From Stictocephala bisonia (lineage: Eukaryota > Arthropoda > Insecta > Hemiptera > Membracidae), in assembly GCA_035578905.1 (NCBI GenBank), contig JAQJVL010000684.1, positions 372,001 to 436,000 on the forward strand: 64,000 nt of DNA, read 5' to 3'. A model generated the notes under the pieces. It was given only the letters and a program-made list of their open reading frames with translations. It was not told where the DNA came from and ran no database searches. The position numbers were made by a program, and so were the translations under genes. Positions 1 to 11,994 of the stretch are shown in pieces. Numbering within the stretch: position 1 is the stretch's first letter; each line of letters starts with the position of its first letter.

Positions 1-775
1 TAACACACTGAGTGTGACATGTCTTCCACTTGTTATTCCATCATAAATTACATTTTATAGCACCACATGCATCATGTATCCAAGGTAAAGTGTATTTATT
101 TCCCTACAAGATCTACCCTACTATCATTAGTTAACACACTGAGTGTGACATGTCTTCCACTTGTTATTCCATCATAAATTACATTTTATAGCACCACATG
201 CATCATGTATCCAAGGTAAAGTGTATTTATTTCCCTACAGGATCTACCCTACTATCATTAGTTAACACACTGAGTGTGACATGTCTTCCACTTGTTATTC
301 CATCATAAATTACATTTTATAGCACCACATGCATCATGTATCCAAGGTAAAGTGTATTTATTTCCCTACAGGATCTACCCTGCTACCGTTAGTTAACACA
401 CTGAGTGTGACATGTCTTCCACTTGTTATTCCATCATAAATTACATTTTATAGCACCACATGCATCATGTATCCAAGGTAAAGTGTATTTATTTCCCTAC
501 AGGATCTACCCTACTATCATTAGTTAACACACTGAGTGTGACATGTCTTCCACTTGTTATTCCATCATAAATTACATTTTATAGCACCACATGCATCATG
601 TATCCAAGGTAAAGTGTATTTATTTCCCTACAGGATCTACCCTGCTACCGTTAGTTAACACACTGAGTGTGACATGTCTTCCACTTCTTATTCCAGCGTA
701 GCGTATATTTTACAGAACCACATGTGTTACATATGTCCAAGGGAAAGTCTGCATTTCCCCACAGACTGCCCCCTT
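1..775. repeat. 131-bp satellite array, truncated by window start
   Basis: Units begin with taacacactgagtgtgacat at 1, 132, 263, 394, 525 and 656, so the period is exactly 131 bp. The first five units are almost identical. The sixth keeps its first ~35 bp and then diverges strongly up to about 775, as expected at an array edge. Units ending at 393 and 655 share a ctgctaccg variant where the others read ctactatca, so the last four units alternate with a 262-bp higher-order period. The array starts at or before base 1, so its full length is unknown. I see no coding potential in it. Confidence 0.97.
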
Positions 776-1289
776 CTGTCAAAATCACGCTCAATGGCTC
801 TGTACAGTATTGTCTTGTGATACGTCGGAAGCCATCTAATAAAGTCACTAGGAACGCACACAATAATATGACTAATCTGTCTAATTTACATCTTTTACAA
901 ATTCCACATCCATTATAATAATGTTGTCCGAACATATATACTATTGAAGATTAGTTCAGTATAGTAATATCATTTGATTTAGCCATGAACAAAATGATAG
1001 GATATGTTTTATCATGACCATTATCCTAATATAATAAAATTAAACGTAAACCTACAGCACCTCATAACAAAATATGGATAACAAATACAAATATTATGAT
1101 GATCATTTTCGGTGAACCATTTTTGCCATCCTCAGACCTGGGGAATTTATAGAGGAATGACATTAGTGGCAGCATAAATATTTCAAATTTGAATGTTTGG
1201 TCTTGTTGTCTCAAAGTTATATGTTTAATATTATCAATATCGTGGAAAAGTATTGTTTGTATTCTAATATTTATTTTGAGGACCACCGG

Positions 1290-1425
1290 CTTAAAAGGTG
1301 ACTTCCAAAACACCAATGAATGACGGGACCGCGTGTAAAGACCAAACTACTGGTGGGCTGCGTGAAAAGTCGGGATCACTCACTGGTCACACATCCAAGG
1401 AACAGCCACGGTCGATATACTTGAC
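1290..1425 (-). repeat. Fragment of a dispersed SINE-like family (27.2-kb type)
   Basis: Two blocks match other copies in the window. A ggtgacttcc block near 1,297 recurs at about 27,391. A block near 1,391-1,416 containing aaggaacagccacg recurs at about 18,450. The strand is inferred from the 27.2-kb copy, whose tRNA-like promoter lies at its right end. The copy is heavily decayed and its limits are approximate. Confidence 0.45.
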
Positions 1426-2096
1426 AACATAATCAAGCCAATTAAAACGTGCCTTACTGGCTCTGTTTATGCTAGCTAATTCCTCAAAAAAGATCGCAGG
1501 GGCAATCTATAAATATGTGATCCATTGTTTGTATTGACTCCCCACAATCACATTAATGATCTAGTTTCAATCCTCATCTATATTTCCAGAAGTTACAACG
1601 GCCCACGCCTTTTTGAACTGATTCAATATGTCCATTCCCTAAAAAGGAGGCTCACCCCACCCATAGGTACTGTATGAACCTATTATTTCCTTCACAACTG
1701 TTCCACGCTACGACCCAGCTAGCATTGGGCGATAAGTATGATCTGCTGAACTGGCAAGCAGTACGTAGAGGTGGGTTTTGAGAATTTAAACGACCGTTCT
1801 GACGTGATAGATCTTGTGTAATGGGAGGTGCGGGGCTATCGAGATCTTATTGAGTTCTTTAAGTAGTGCCTCCTGGTTTCTGGAGGAGCTATATTACAAA
1901 GAACAGGGAGCCAAGGAAGTGGAGTTTCCATGAAAGTGTCACTAATAGCTCCCTTGACTCTCCTGAAATTCTCTCCAAATTTCATCAACATCTGATCTAT
2001 GGTTCCGGAGATTTCATGATGTGTAGTACATAGACTTAAATTATAAGTACTAAGATTAAACCCAGACAACTGGCAGAAAATAACTTGGAAATACAA
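1416..2096 (-). pseudogene. Non-LTR retrotransposon ORF2 C-terminus, decayed
   Basis: Read on the minus strand, 1,836-2,096 encodes a stretch with ETPLPWLPVLCNIAPPETRR, the conserved block that follows the reverse transcriptase in arthropod non-LTR ORF2 proteins (TP..WLPVL..IAPP..RR). Further downstream (1,416-1,640) come NGHIESVQKG, FWKYR and then CDCGESIQTMDHIFIDCP, the Cys/His C-terminal motif of such proteins, ending with FNWLDYV. In-frame stops fall after KYR and after LDH, and a frameshift separates the DLF and EEL parts, so it is dead. The reverse transcriptase itself is absent. A close relative lies at 39.69-40.04 kb on the same strand. Clade (CR1- or Jockey-like) is not resolved. Confidence 0.8.
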
Positions 2097-2099
2097 ACT

Positions 2100-2850
2100 T
2101 TTGTTGTCTATACTTCATTCAATCGGCCGTTTGTATTTTCTTTGTTCCTATAATAAAAGTTCAGTTCTTTCAATAACTACATTTTAATTTCAACGTACAT
2201 TTATCTAAAGTTTTAAGCACGAATTAGTTTTTTTTTACTGGTTCTGATTGTAAACTGACTTTTATGAATTTTATTATATTTTAATCTTATAATATTGCAA
2301 TTTTTGTAAACTTGTGTATGCAAACTATATATAAATTAGTTCATTTAAATAATAGTAAGCACTGTTTTACGTGAAATCTGAGCCATGTACGTATAATTGA
2401 TGTGATGAATTTCTTTGATGTAAGTAATATACATTACATAGGCAACTTTTAGTTGATTCACTATTGATTATTGTCATTCATTAGTTATTCATAAGACGCC
2501 AATCGTCAAAATGTGAAATTGGTATTTTAAAGGGAATTAATTAATTTAATTATTTTCATTCACTAGATTACTTTTGTGCAGGCAAAAATACTTTCGCGGG
2601 GTTCTCTACAGTAGCTCTCTTCCCTCCGCGAGTCTCTCTAAACAGTCTCATCGATATAAAAGCATAGCTCGCTGCCTAATTAAATAAACCTAATTCTAAA
2701 TGAATGGTTCCAAAGAACTGACACAAACTTTCTCCGATATTAGATACTAAAAAGTCAAAACTTTAAAAATTTCCAGTTTGATTACCAAATGTGTTTTTTG
2801 TCATAACATTTTAAAATTACTTGTAGTTTTTACTAGTCACATTAGATACA
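2100..2850. other. AT-rich DNA without recognisable features
   Basis: Non-coding, AT-rich sequence with many stops in all frames. A slightly GC-richer patch at 2,590-2,670 ends in a TATA-like gatataaaag, but no gene follows it, so I do not call a promoter. Confidence 0.6.
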
Positions 2851-2859
2851 TGCTGTGTT

Positions 2860-3180
2860 TACTAAAATACTTTTAATTGTAATTCACATCTTTCCTGAAA
2901 ATTCAATCAAAATCATTAGAGGAGTTTTTGAGAAAATTCCTTTTTTGTTTTTTGCCCGTAAAAATAAAAAACTAAAATTTCAAAAGAGTGAAAAAATAGT
3001 CTGGAGATATTGGCTAAATTCACATACATACCGAATTTCATAAAAATGCCATGTGTTTGGTCTCGAGCGAAATGCACATATACAGAGAGAGATAGACACA
3101 CATTTGTTCGAAGAAACCACTTTTTGGTTTCAGGGGACCTTAAAATGGATTTTTAGACCAACTTATACAAATATTTTTTT
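2860..3180. repeat. Probable decayed retroelement 3' tail
   Basis: The stretch 3,010-3,115 reads like the 3' region shared by many arthropod dispersed elements: a block resembling ccgaatttcataaaaatgcc followed by agagagatagacacacattt. A similar phrase (acacatatagacacacagtc) occurs at about 42,307-42,326. No open frame accompanies it, and family and limits are uncertain. Confidence 0.35.
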
Positions 3181-3519
3181 GACGAGCACAATACTTTCTG
3201 TATGCTAACGCATATGGGAGAATGTAAAACTGAACCAATTGAATAATAATAACTCACATACGTTTTCGGACAAAAGCTACCCTTTGATTATCAGGTGTAA
3301 AGGTTGGTTAAATAACAAAAGCTGGTAGTTACACAAATCATATAACATCGTTCACCGGGCACAAATGTAGTATTACATCCCACTAAGCAGGACATTGGGT
3401 CCATCATTTAGGTTAACATCTGTAAATTATTATTAAATGAGTTTGTAGGAAACACTTATTTTGCAGCTGTCATTTTTAATAATGTATGTTCATTAATATA
3501 TGGGAACACACATTATTAT

Positions 3520-3785
3520 AATTGGGTCAGACAGCAAGCAATCTGTGTGTTTCAGTATATTTAGCGTATACGGGGGTTTCAGCAGTAGAGGCGAATCGGC
3601 CCACCACTGGGATACAGTGTACAACACTTCCCTCCTTTAAGTGTCCTACTTCCGCAACAGTGTTTGTTGGAAAAATTGTTGTTTTTAACAGTACATGTTT
3701 ATTTAATTGCAATTTATTTTTTACATTTTTATTCATTGAATATAATTGTTCAAAATTAACAGAATTTAAAACCAATTTGTGATGT
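3520..3785. other. GC-richer stretch open on both strands, unidentified
   Basis: This stretch is visibly richer in G+C than its surroundings and is open for about 80 codons on both strands, which is usually a compositional effect. Neither translation resembles a family I know. It sits immediately upstream of the hammerhead-like motif at 3,788, so it may be the body of a short non-autonomous retroelement. That is inference only. Confidence 0.25.
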
Positions 3786-3787
3786 GT

Positions 3788-3820
3788 CTGATGATAATAG
3801 CCTTGCTATCGAAAGGCCTC
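3788..3820 (+). ncRNA. Hammerhead-ribozyme-like motif (candidate)
   Basis: The conserved core is complete: CTGATGA (3,788-3,794), a stem II hairpin made of ATAGC, loop CTT and GCTAT, then C and GAAA (3,811-3,814). It is followed by the palindrome GGCC and then TC, which would serve as a U-H cleavage site of CUC type after C3820. A palindromic stem III of this kind can only form between two molecules, as in the dimeric hammerheads known from Penelope-like elements and retrozymes. Stem I is weak: the two flanks pair A-T and C-G next to the core, then mismatch, then pair again. Cleavage activity is unproven. Confidence 0.45.
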
Positions 3821-3849
3821 ACTAATAAAACTTTTATTTTATTGGTTAT

Positions 3850-6800
3850 ACACAAAAAAACCAATACAGCTCCATCCAACATTAATTGAATCATTGTTAT
3901 GATTAATTTTTATATAAATATTAAATAATGATTTAAATTATTCGTCCTAAGTTTGATTGATTTGCTTTTATTAAACCAACCTATAGTAACTGCCGCTAAA
4001 TACGTAGGGTTTCATATTGTTCCAACCCCAAGCGGCATCTCATCAACCTAGTTGCAATGACAATATTAAAGTCGATCTATCAGTAGGGACAGAGTAGTTC
4101 TCTATTTCACTTCCACCACTTTGTGTAACTCTCTCACATTGGCGCTTTCATTAGGTCAATTTCTAATACATACCACTATTTTGGTGTTAAGTTTTAAAGA
4201 GGACTTTACAGTCCTAACTTCACCCTTTAATAAAGACATTTCCCATTTAATTTAATTTGGATTATTATTATAGATAATTTGACTATACAATTTACATCTG
4301 TTTAACTAAATATAAAAAATTACGAAATGCTATTTCCATAACTTCATTCACAACTTCTTAAGGAAACTAATAAAAACGAGTGTTTTTCCTCTTTTTACAG
4401 TAAAAATATAATTTAGTATGGGTTAATTAATATTTTAAGTAATCAATTTATGTATTAGGAAAACAAATAATATCGGTATAAAATATTGTGGTAGAGAAAT
4501 TCCTAACACTTTGTGTGTCAGTGGCAGAGCACAAATCGTATAAGCATTAGTCCAACAATGTATCTTAGAGATGGCTCTTTGATTTAAACATCGGCAATGG
4601 AGAGATATTTACTGAATGATGATGAGCAACAAGCCTTTCTCCAGTGCTGTCGTGTTCAGTTCCAAGTATTTTGGACACAAAACAGTAGCTTTAACTTTTA
4701 ATGACATACAACATAATTTGCATCTCCCGATCAGAATATAATTATTAGATTATTATAGAAACTATAACAAATTCTATATGAAAATTCTTGTATGTGTAAT
4801 ACAATTTATGGCATTACAAAAATAATTTATATTTTTTACAAATTTAGTAATAAAATACTTGTTTCCTTGTGTGTTTGTTCTAAAATTTCTTTAAATGTAA
4901 TTATTTATGTCAAATAAAAATATATTATCCCTTACAAGGTTGATCTGTTTTATGTTTCAATATCCTCCTTTACAAAATATGGAACAAAAACTTATATAAT
5001 TTTATATCTAAAATGGTAATAGGAAAAATTACACAATATATAGCCACTTTATATGTTTAAAAAAAATTTCAACAAAAGAACAAAGGTAGAAATATATTTA
5101 ACTTGTCAGCACTAGTGGCACACTACTGTAAAAATTATTTACTTAAACCTAGATTTCTAAACAGAATTTGGCTCAGCAAACAATGTACATGTGTCATATA
5201 TATTTAATCACATAATTTTTAGACTATTAGATAATTATTTTCATATTTGTGTATAGATAATTTCAGAGCGTTATACATTGTTGTTATTACAAAGAAAACA
5301 TGTGTAAAATAACATGCACGTGTTTTACCCTACTTAACTACTTAACTATAGCTGCTGACTAAAATATTAAACCACCTAACTCCCCTAGTGTCCGACGTGT
5401 TTATTGTCACCCCCTGTCGTAAATTGGACCAGACAATGTGATTATAACTGGCATTGTGTCCTCCACTCGGGGGTGGACCAAACTGTTTATGAACAGACAA
5501 TGCAGTTCTTCAATGTTAACAGTTTTTTACAATTATTAAAATTCATGTTTTAAAGTTCAAAATATATTTAATATTTTAAACTACAATAACATGTGTTGTA
5601 GAGCACGAATAAAACTTATAAAATATCAAAATTGGTTTCGTTTTATTTTATAAGCACATGTTTTGAATGAAGAAATGTTTATGATGAATGTTACCTTCTT
5701 TACCTATACAATTTATTTCATTTTCCCAATGAGCTCTCGTTCTTATAGTAAACCAGGTTGTTCCGGTTCCTTTTCCTATCACCCTCCAGATAACCAATGA
5801 GAAATCTCTTTCCCTTATTTGTACCAGTTATAAATGTTAATTTTAACCATACGTGCTGCTTAAGTCTTCGTAAATTGTAGCAATCCACTTAACTTTGCAG
5901 AAATCATCAAAAAAATAACCTTTCTACATTATCTTACGGGTATTGGCTTGTATTCATTCATTATTTAATATTACCTAAAGTACAAACGTTATGTATTCAT
6001 GTGTTTCTGAATATAATAATTTTCTAATAATGTAGGTTGATCGATAAATATTACTTAAAAAAGTGTATTTTGATATTTTAATTTATACTTTTACTTCTTT
6101 CTGCTTGAAAATTAATTATTTGTTTCACTAATTTGTTTTGTTCCATCGCATTTTCTAGTGTTTTTAGTCCACTAATTTATCTTTGTCCCCATAATAATTC
6201 CAGTAACTCTAGTATGTGATGTTTATGTTTGTTACTACTGCAATGACCTGTTGGAGATAAAAATAGTAATGAGGTTATTAAACTGAGGGAAGTTAATGAG
6301 CAATACTGGGAAGGATTGAATGGTGATGGCAAAATGTTCTGTCAACTACAATTGGCGGTAGTTGAAATCAAATTGCAGCCCTTAAACTGCTCTAATGGAT
6401 TAGGTTTTGTATAGTACAAAAGGTTGAAATAAATAGATATTTCATTTACCAACTATCTACTCATAAATAAGACAAATTATCGATTTTTCGTTATTTTTCC
6501 ATCTTCACCTTTTTGATAATCGAGCGATGTAAACCAGTTTTTGTGGCTGTTTAAGTAAAGATAAACTTCAAGTTTCAATGAATAATGATAATGTTTAAAT
6601 ATGGTTTTTTGTAATATAACAAAAAATATTGTAAAAGGAATATTACATAATCTCAATTAATTTATATTTGGAAAATATTAATGTTAGTTTGGATTGTAAC
6701 CAAGACACTATAACGTATTATTGAATGTTTTAGTTTATTCTCAAGACGTCGAAAGTCTAGATATGGGCATATATCGATTTCGAATGATTGTTGATGAGCG

Positions 6801-6890
6801 AGTGTAGTCATTGTTACAAACTAAGGCTGACTATTCCTTAGTGTCATTAGTTAATAGCCAACAAACAAAGGGTGTCCATTCACAACCACA
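3850..6890. other. AT-rich DNA without recognisable features
   Basis: Long AT-rich stretch with no convincing open frame. Slightly GC-richer patches at 4,500-4,680, 5,360-5,500 and 5,740-5,830 match nothing else I recognise in the window and have no coding signature. Confidence 0.6.
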
Positions 6891-6897
6891 TTCAAAA

Positions 6898-6943
6898 CCC
6901 ATACACTTACTGTGGTATCCACTTACCACAGTAAGTGTATGGG
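6898..6943. repeat. Perfect 20-bp inverted repeat with 6-nt loop
   Basis: The arms 6,898-6,917 and 6,924-6,943 are exact reverse complements (cccatacacttactgtggta in the left arm), separated by tccact. The right arm runs into a short GGGT-rich stretch. No coding region or terminator context is present. The structure looks like a DNA-replication template-switch product or a MITE-like fold-back. Confidence 0.95.
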
Positions 6944-6976
6944 TGGGTGGGTGTGTGGTGACATGCAGGGGGATTT

Positions 6977-7008
6977 AACTTACATAGTGAGTTTCATCTA
7001 TGTAAGTT
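6977..7008. repeat. Second hairpin, 11-bp arms
   Basis: The arms aacttacatag (6,977-6,987) and ctatgtaagtt (6,998-7,008) are exact reverse complements around a 10-nt loop. It lies 33 bp downstream of the larger 20-bp hairpin and has a different arm sequence. Confidence 0.9.
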
Positions 7009-7019
7009 TTTCTCTATAT

Positions 7020-10000
7020 TTTATATATGATCAGATCAAAAATCATTACATCATAGAATTCCTTTAATTTTCTAGGAACCGAGCTATTAACATTATATAA
7101 TATGTTTAGTATTGTATATTTTTGTCAACTAATAACGAAAATAAATAAAACATATTAAAGTCTCAATTTAAAAAAAAATTTAGGTGTTTGTTTTTCTCCA
7201 CTTATTTCAACCAAATTAAATTATCGTTAGAAAATAACATAACAAATATAAAATTTTTTTGTAGAATAACTTTAACGTTTTCAAACGTAGTACCATTTAC
7301 AAATATTAATTCAAATTTAAGACAAATATGGTATGTTAAAACTCATTGGTCTCTGTATTAGAGATATCTTGCATTACACAATGCGAAATGTAATACATAC
7401 CAACCCACCTTCCAATATTAGTCGGAATGTGAATAGAACTCTAAACTGTAGCCTACTCAGGTATATATATAAACTATTCCAGTTTCACCAAGATAAGCGG
7501 GAGTGTTTATTGGATTCCCAAAAGGCCAATACGCTTAGTACTGGTACAATCTAGTAAGGATATTTCAATGATTTTATAGTCTAGAACAGTTTATTGATTA
7601 AGTTACTGTGCTGTTCTTATCTCCATAATGTGGTCTGATACCAATATATTCCCACAGAATTGTATATCTTGGTGGGTAAATATCTCTTTTTATATATGTG
7701 TCAGTAAAACACCGATTGTTATTGTAACTGTGACCATTCATGGTAAATTAATGTTATGAGAGTACGTATTTTTGGATTAAAACAAATTAATATAATTTAT
7801 ATAACTTATTTACAAACCGTTAATGAAAAATCGAAAGCCATGGTGAACAACTGATCCCTTTCAAACTTAATTTAACTAAAACTGTGATTGAACTAATTTC
7901 CTTGAAACGCGAAGTTAAGTTAAGTAAACAATTTAAGAAAACTTTATTTAAAGAGTTTAGCATATCTTAATCAATTAACACAGCCAGGGCAGAAGGAAAA
8001 TCCAAGGGGTCTTGTACTCTGCCACACTTTAGTTTAACCTTCAAAAATATTCAAACAGAACCATGGCTCGCTAGGTTTGTGATGTCTATTGGGAATTCCT
8101 CTAACAACGGTTTAACAGGTGATCTAATCTATTCCATCCTAACCAGCAAGATGGAAGGGTAAAATATTTTTTGTGAGGTAATGAGGCAGGTACATTGCTG
8201 CCATAGTGATGGCGCAATATAGATCGAAATCCTTTGTAGTGCACAATAGGTTAGGTGGATGAATACCCTAAAAGTTACTAAAGTAAATTGTTTTGAATTA
8301 AATGTTATCAACCCGAAGACATTCTCTTCCAAGTCCCAAGATTATTTGTAGGTGAGGGAGTCCTAATGAAATCTCCCCACCTTCAAAGTGTTAATGTGAA
8401 ATTTACTTCGCAATCGGCCGAAACTAGTCACGTAACTCCACGGACTAAATTAAAGTTTGTAGTGGCACTGGATTTTTCTTCTTGGCACTAGTCAGCTCAT
8501 CTCCTGGATTGATGGGTATAATTTATTCTTCTAAGACGTTTAGGGTGAATATGAAAAATCATTCTTACAGATAAACGGTACTTGAGTGACAGCATATGAT
8601 CTTTGATTTTCGCTTAGGCTTTAGTTATACTGTACAACTTTCGTTAAACATTGTAGAGGGGGTTGCACCCCTTTTCGAAATAATTGATCACACTATTAGG
8701 ACTTCTTTAGCTGTAAGTTAGCCACATACGGATGGTAATTTATTATAATAATGACTGTTACTATAGACCAAAATATGTCTGTATAGTTTATTTTTATCTC
8801 TATATTTTAAAACCCCTTTCAAAGCTAAAAAAAAAAATAAAAGGGTTTGGATCATGTTTTTATAGATACATCGGTCTATAGCAAGAGTTATTTAAATTGT
8901 TTATAGCTTTTTAAGGCTTTAAGCTGATTTATTAAAATATTTTGTTAAATTTAAAAAAACCAACAAAGGTAAATATGATATTTGAGAACAAAAATCTAAA
9001 TAGCAAAATACGTTGCTAGAAAGCAAATTTATATACAAACACTGAATGGTAGTTCTTAATACTAACTCATCAGTCACGGTTATCTGTTGAATGGTAGTGG
9101 TCATAATAGAGAAAAAGGTTAGGAAATTTTAGCTAATTGATTCTGGACATGCTTAAAATTATACTTAAACATGGATACAAGATGAGCCTTGTTGAATGTA
9201 TAAGCTTTACTAAATTAATACAGCAAATACGGTAGTCAACCTTCACACAGTAAGGTTACCGTTATACTTAGTGCTAAATTATTTTTTTATACTGAAATTA
9301 GCTATATTTTATGAGAACAGATTTCAGTTAATTTGTCTTAGTTTCTATATTTCCGTCCTTCCCAATACTGCTTTAGATATTGAGTTTGTTATCCACCTAT
9401 TACATTTCAATTGTCAAATAAATTTTGAACGTAACTTTAAAATTGTCTTTTAAAACTTTAACCTTAAAATGAATCTCTACACAATGGTTATACCGGGTGT
9501 GTTGGTTAAAACTATTAATAACATTTTGACCATAACAATATGATTTTCTTGGCTTTTTTTAACATGAAATGAAATGAAGTCCGTCAGTCTGAATCACTGT
9601 TTATATTTATTGTTTGGTTAATAGACGTGCATCAACATCTTAACCCTGAGTACACAGGAAGTCCGCAGCTTTATCGATCTATAATCACAGTATATGTAAT
9701 TTGCAATTCAGTGTTTTATTTTAGGAAGTATAGTGTTAAATGTTTCAACATTCCTCGAATACGTTCATAGAAATAAAAGAAAACGCAGTTTTTTCTCCTA
9801 ACAATCAAATTGAAAGTAACTTCCAAAAAAGCGTTTACTATCGTTTAGTATTTAATAAGCAGATTCATTAAAAAGGAAAATGTTTGTATACATTAGTTAA
9901 CTCTAAAGCCAATCAAATACTAATTCTAAATTATTTGTTTTATATGCCCAAGCTTAGTACTATTTATTCACGTGTTTTTAAAAAGTTTATAAAAAATATT

Positions 10001-10030
10001 AAATGAAATGTTAATTTCTTATTCTTAAGC
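7020..10030. other. AT-rich DNA without recognisable genes
   Basis: Mostly AT-rich. A more balanced patch at 7,980-8,640 has no open frame I can assign and might be an old decayed repeat or exon. The remaining open frames are short, low in complexity and uncorroborated. Confidence 0.55.
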
Positions 10031-10038
10031 ATATATAT

Positions 10039-10065
10039 GAAGGGGTCAGGGGAAGAACATGATAA
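10039..10065. repeat. Left terminal inverted repeat of the DNA transposon
   Basis: Exact reverse complement of 11,995-12,021 over 27 bp. The outermost base is g at 10,039, preceded by ATAT. Confidence 0.93.
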
Positions 10066-10285
10066 CAGCCATTTCACTGATTTTACAGGACAGCAAAAAC
10101 AAACTCTCAAGACTCGTCTAAAATGGACTTTTATGTGATTAGGGTTTGAAACAATTTAAAAATAAAGTTTATATAGTGTGTAATCAAGAGAACATATTAT
10201 TATTTTTAAAGCATTTTATTTTAAACCGTAAAAGTGAAATAAGTATCCTAACTACAATATTGTGTGGTTAATAATATGATAATTC

Positions 10286-10321
10286 CAGGAGTTATCAAGT
10301 TATTCCCCTGTAAAATCCTGG
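10286..10321. repeat. Subterminal repeat inside a short palindrome
   Basis: The segment contains gttatcaagttattcccctg, close to the repeat at 11,816-11,837 and to the terminal repeat. It is bracketed by ccagga and tcctgg, which can pair as a hairpin stem. Subterminal repeats of this sort are commonly transposase-binding sites; that role is inferred. Confidence 0.6.
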
Positions 10322-10337
10322 ATTTGTAGAAAAAAAG

Positions 10338-11587
10338 CTACTTAGTCAAACTGCAGGAGTCAGCAAATATTTCTAAATGTGTGACATTTTCATCAAGATG
10401 ATTGTATACAAAATGATGTATAAAGGAAGCCACTTCATCACTACCCTTGTGTGCAATAGTCTCAGGGTATGTATAAAAGACACTTACCATTGGACAAGAC
10501 GTGTGTATTAAAAGCATAAAAAGACAACTGTCTTTTGTAATATACGTCGTTGGACGTAATGTTTGGGCAGGGAAAATTTTTGGCATAATCTATACAGATA
10601 GCTTCCTTGAAGTTTGTAACCCTACTACTTTTTTTGGCAGCTCTCTTTCTATCATAGAACGTTTTGGCTTTCGCTAAATGCACTTCATGTTCGGTTTCTA
10701 TATGTTTTAAATTCTTTTGCAGTTTACTCTTCTTTTCATCGTCCTTTTCATATTCTATTTGGGATTTTAGAGACTTCTTCTGCACTGCATAGCTGTCACA
10801 TTTACTGCAGGTGTCAGTTCTAGGGTATCCGAAAGAGATGTTGAAATCTCGATTAAATATTGTGCGATAAGACTCGACACTTAAAACAATATCCGGATAC
10901 TTTTCCTTAAACAATTCATACATTTTTTTGGCATTTAAATCCTCAGGATGTAGGTTTTATTAGATTCCTTTTTGCTGTAATGGCTCTCCCTACCCTTAAA
11001 TGACTTAATATGATTGCGAACACATTCAATGACATCATCAGTTAATTTTCTTGGTCTGTTTTGATGTTTACCCTTTTTATATTGTGGAGGAGTGCTGTAT
11101 CTTTCATTTTCTCCAGAATACAGTCTACTTTACCTCTAGTGATGCCGTGAATAGATATGAAAGCAGCTTTGCATACCTTTACTTCAGTAGCTATGCCATC
11201 ACGCAATAACCGAACACTGTATGAGTATGAAGCATCTCTGAATTTAGCTTCACATTCATTTGCTACTCGCCGGCGTTGGATAGGAATGGATGTAACAAGG
11301 CCTGTTAAATATAAATTTACCTCATCATGACTTGTTAAAGAGTTCATATGCCTTAACACCGAACTCCTTTTGTTTTCATTAACTAACTCAAAGCACTTGT
11401 TTTTGCATTTACATGGATCTCCCGGCTCGCGGCTTTGTAACCGAATTTTCTTGTTTGCATCAGCTATCCTTCCATACTTTTTCCTTTTTTTGGTTGTAGG
11501 TGGACCTGAAGTGCTGTGCAGCTTATCGTCTTCATCAGAGGTTAAATCACTCATTTCACAATCACTCGGCACAATACAACTGATCAC
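10338..11587 (-). pseudogene. Frameshifted, 3'-truncated transposase remnant
   Basis: Three minus-strand blocks form one protein. Block 1 (11,587-11,042, 181 codons) has an acidic start, a basic patch KKRKKYGR, a Cys cluster GDPCKCKNKCFE, then RRRVANE and VCKAAFISIHGI. The linking sequence (about 11,065-10,930) continues in another frame with NRPRKLTDDVIE and ESHYS. Block 2 (10,923-10,462) has FNISFGYPRTDTCSKCDSY, a charged coiled-coil-like stretch and a DVYYKRQLSFYAFNTH core. Block 3 (from about 10,465) has GSDEVASFIHHF and HLEIFADSCS, which looks like the second Asp of an RNase-H-like fold, then stops. Three frameshifts (near 11,050, 10,940 and 10,465) and a missing C-terminus make it inactive. 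The architecture matches transposase-like proteins common in insect and cnidarian genomes, from my memory of the family. The family name is uncertain. Confidence 0.8.
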
Positions 11588-11812
11588 GTTTACGTAAACA
11601 ACAGTAGGCCTACATACTACAAAACTAATAACTGTAGAACTAAACTAATCACTGTAGGCCTAAAAAGCAGGTAAAAACTCTAGTAACACAGGATAAATAA
11701 GATATCAAAACAATACTAAACTTTTTAGAGTAACTGTTACAACAAAACAATATTGGCTAATGGCTGCCCACTCACTACTGCCATACGCACACAGTCAGAA
11801 AGTAAACAAAAC

Positions 11813-11872
11813 TGGAATTATCAGGTTATTCCCCTGACAATGTGGACTTATCAAGTTATTCACGTGAACGGC
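11813..11872. repeat. Paired subterminal repeats of the DNA transposon
   Basis: Two direct copies lie here: ggaattatcaggttattccc from 11,813 and cttatcaagttattcacgtg from 11,847. Both resemble the inner part of the right terminal repeat. They are candidate transposase-binding sites, by inference from position and similarity. Confidence 0.6.
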
Positions 11873-11994
11873 AAATTTTTCTTAGCTTATATCTTGTAAG
11901 TTATCAGCTTATTAACCACAGTGTTTCGCCAACATATAGTTTCCATTATTGCCAACAAAATCAGCTGAAAAACTAAAATCTGAAAAAAATGGAA

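Noticed and set aside
2590..2670. Promoter with TATA-like gatataaaag
   Set aside because: No transcript start context or open frame follows; such motifs are common by chance in AT-rich DNA.
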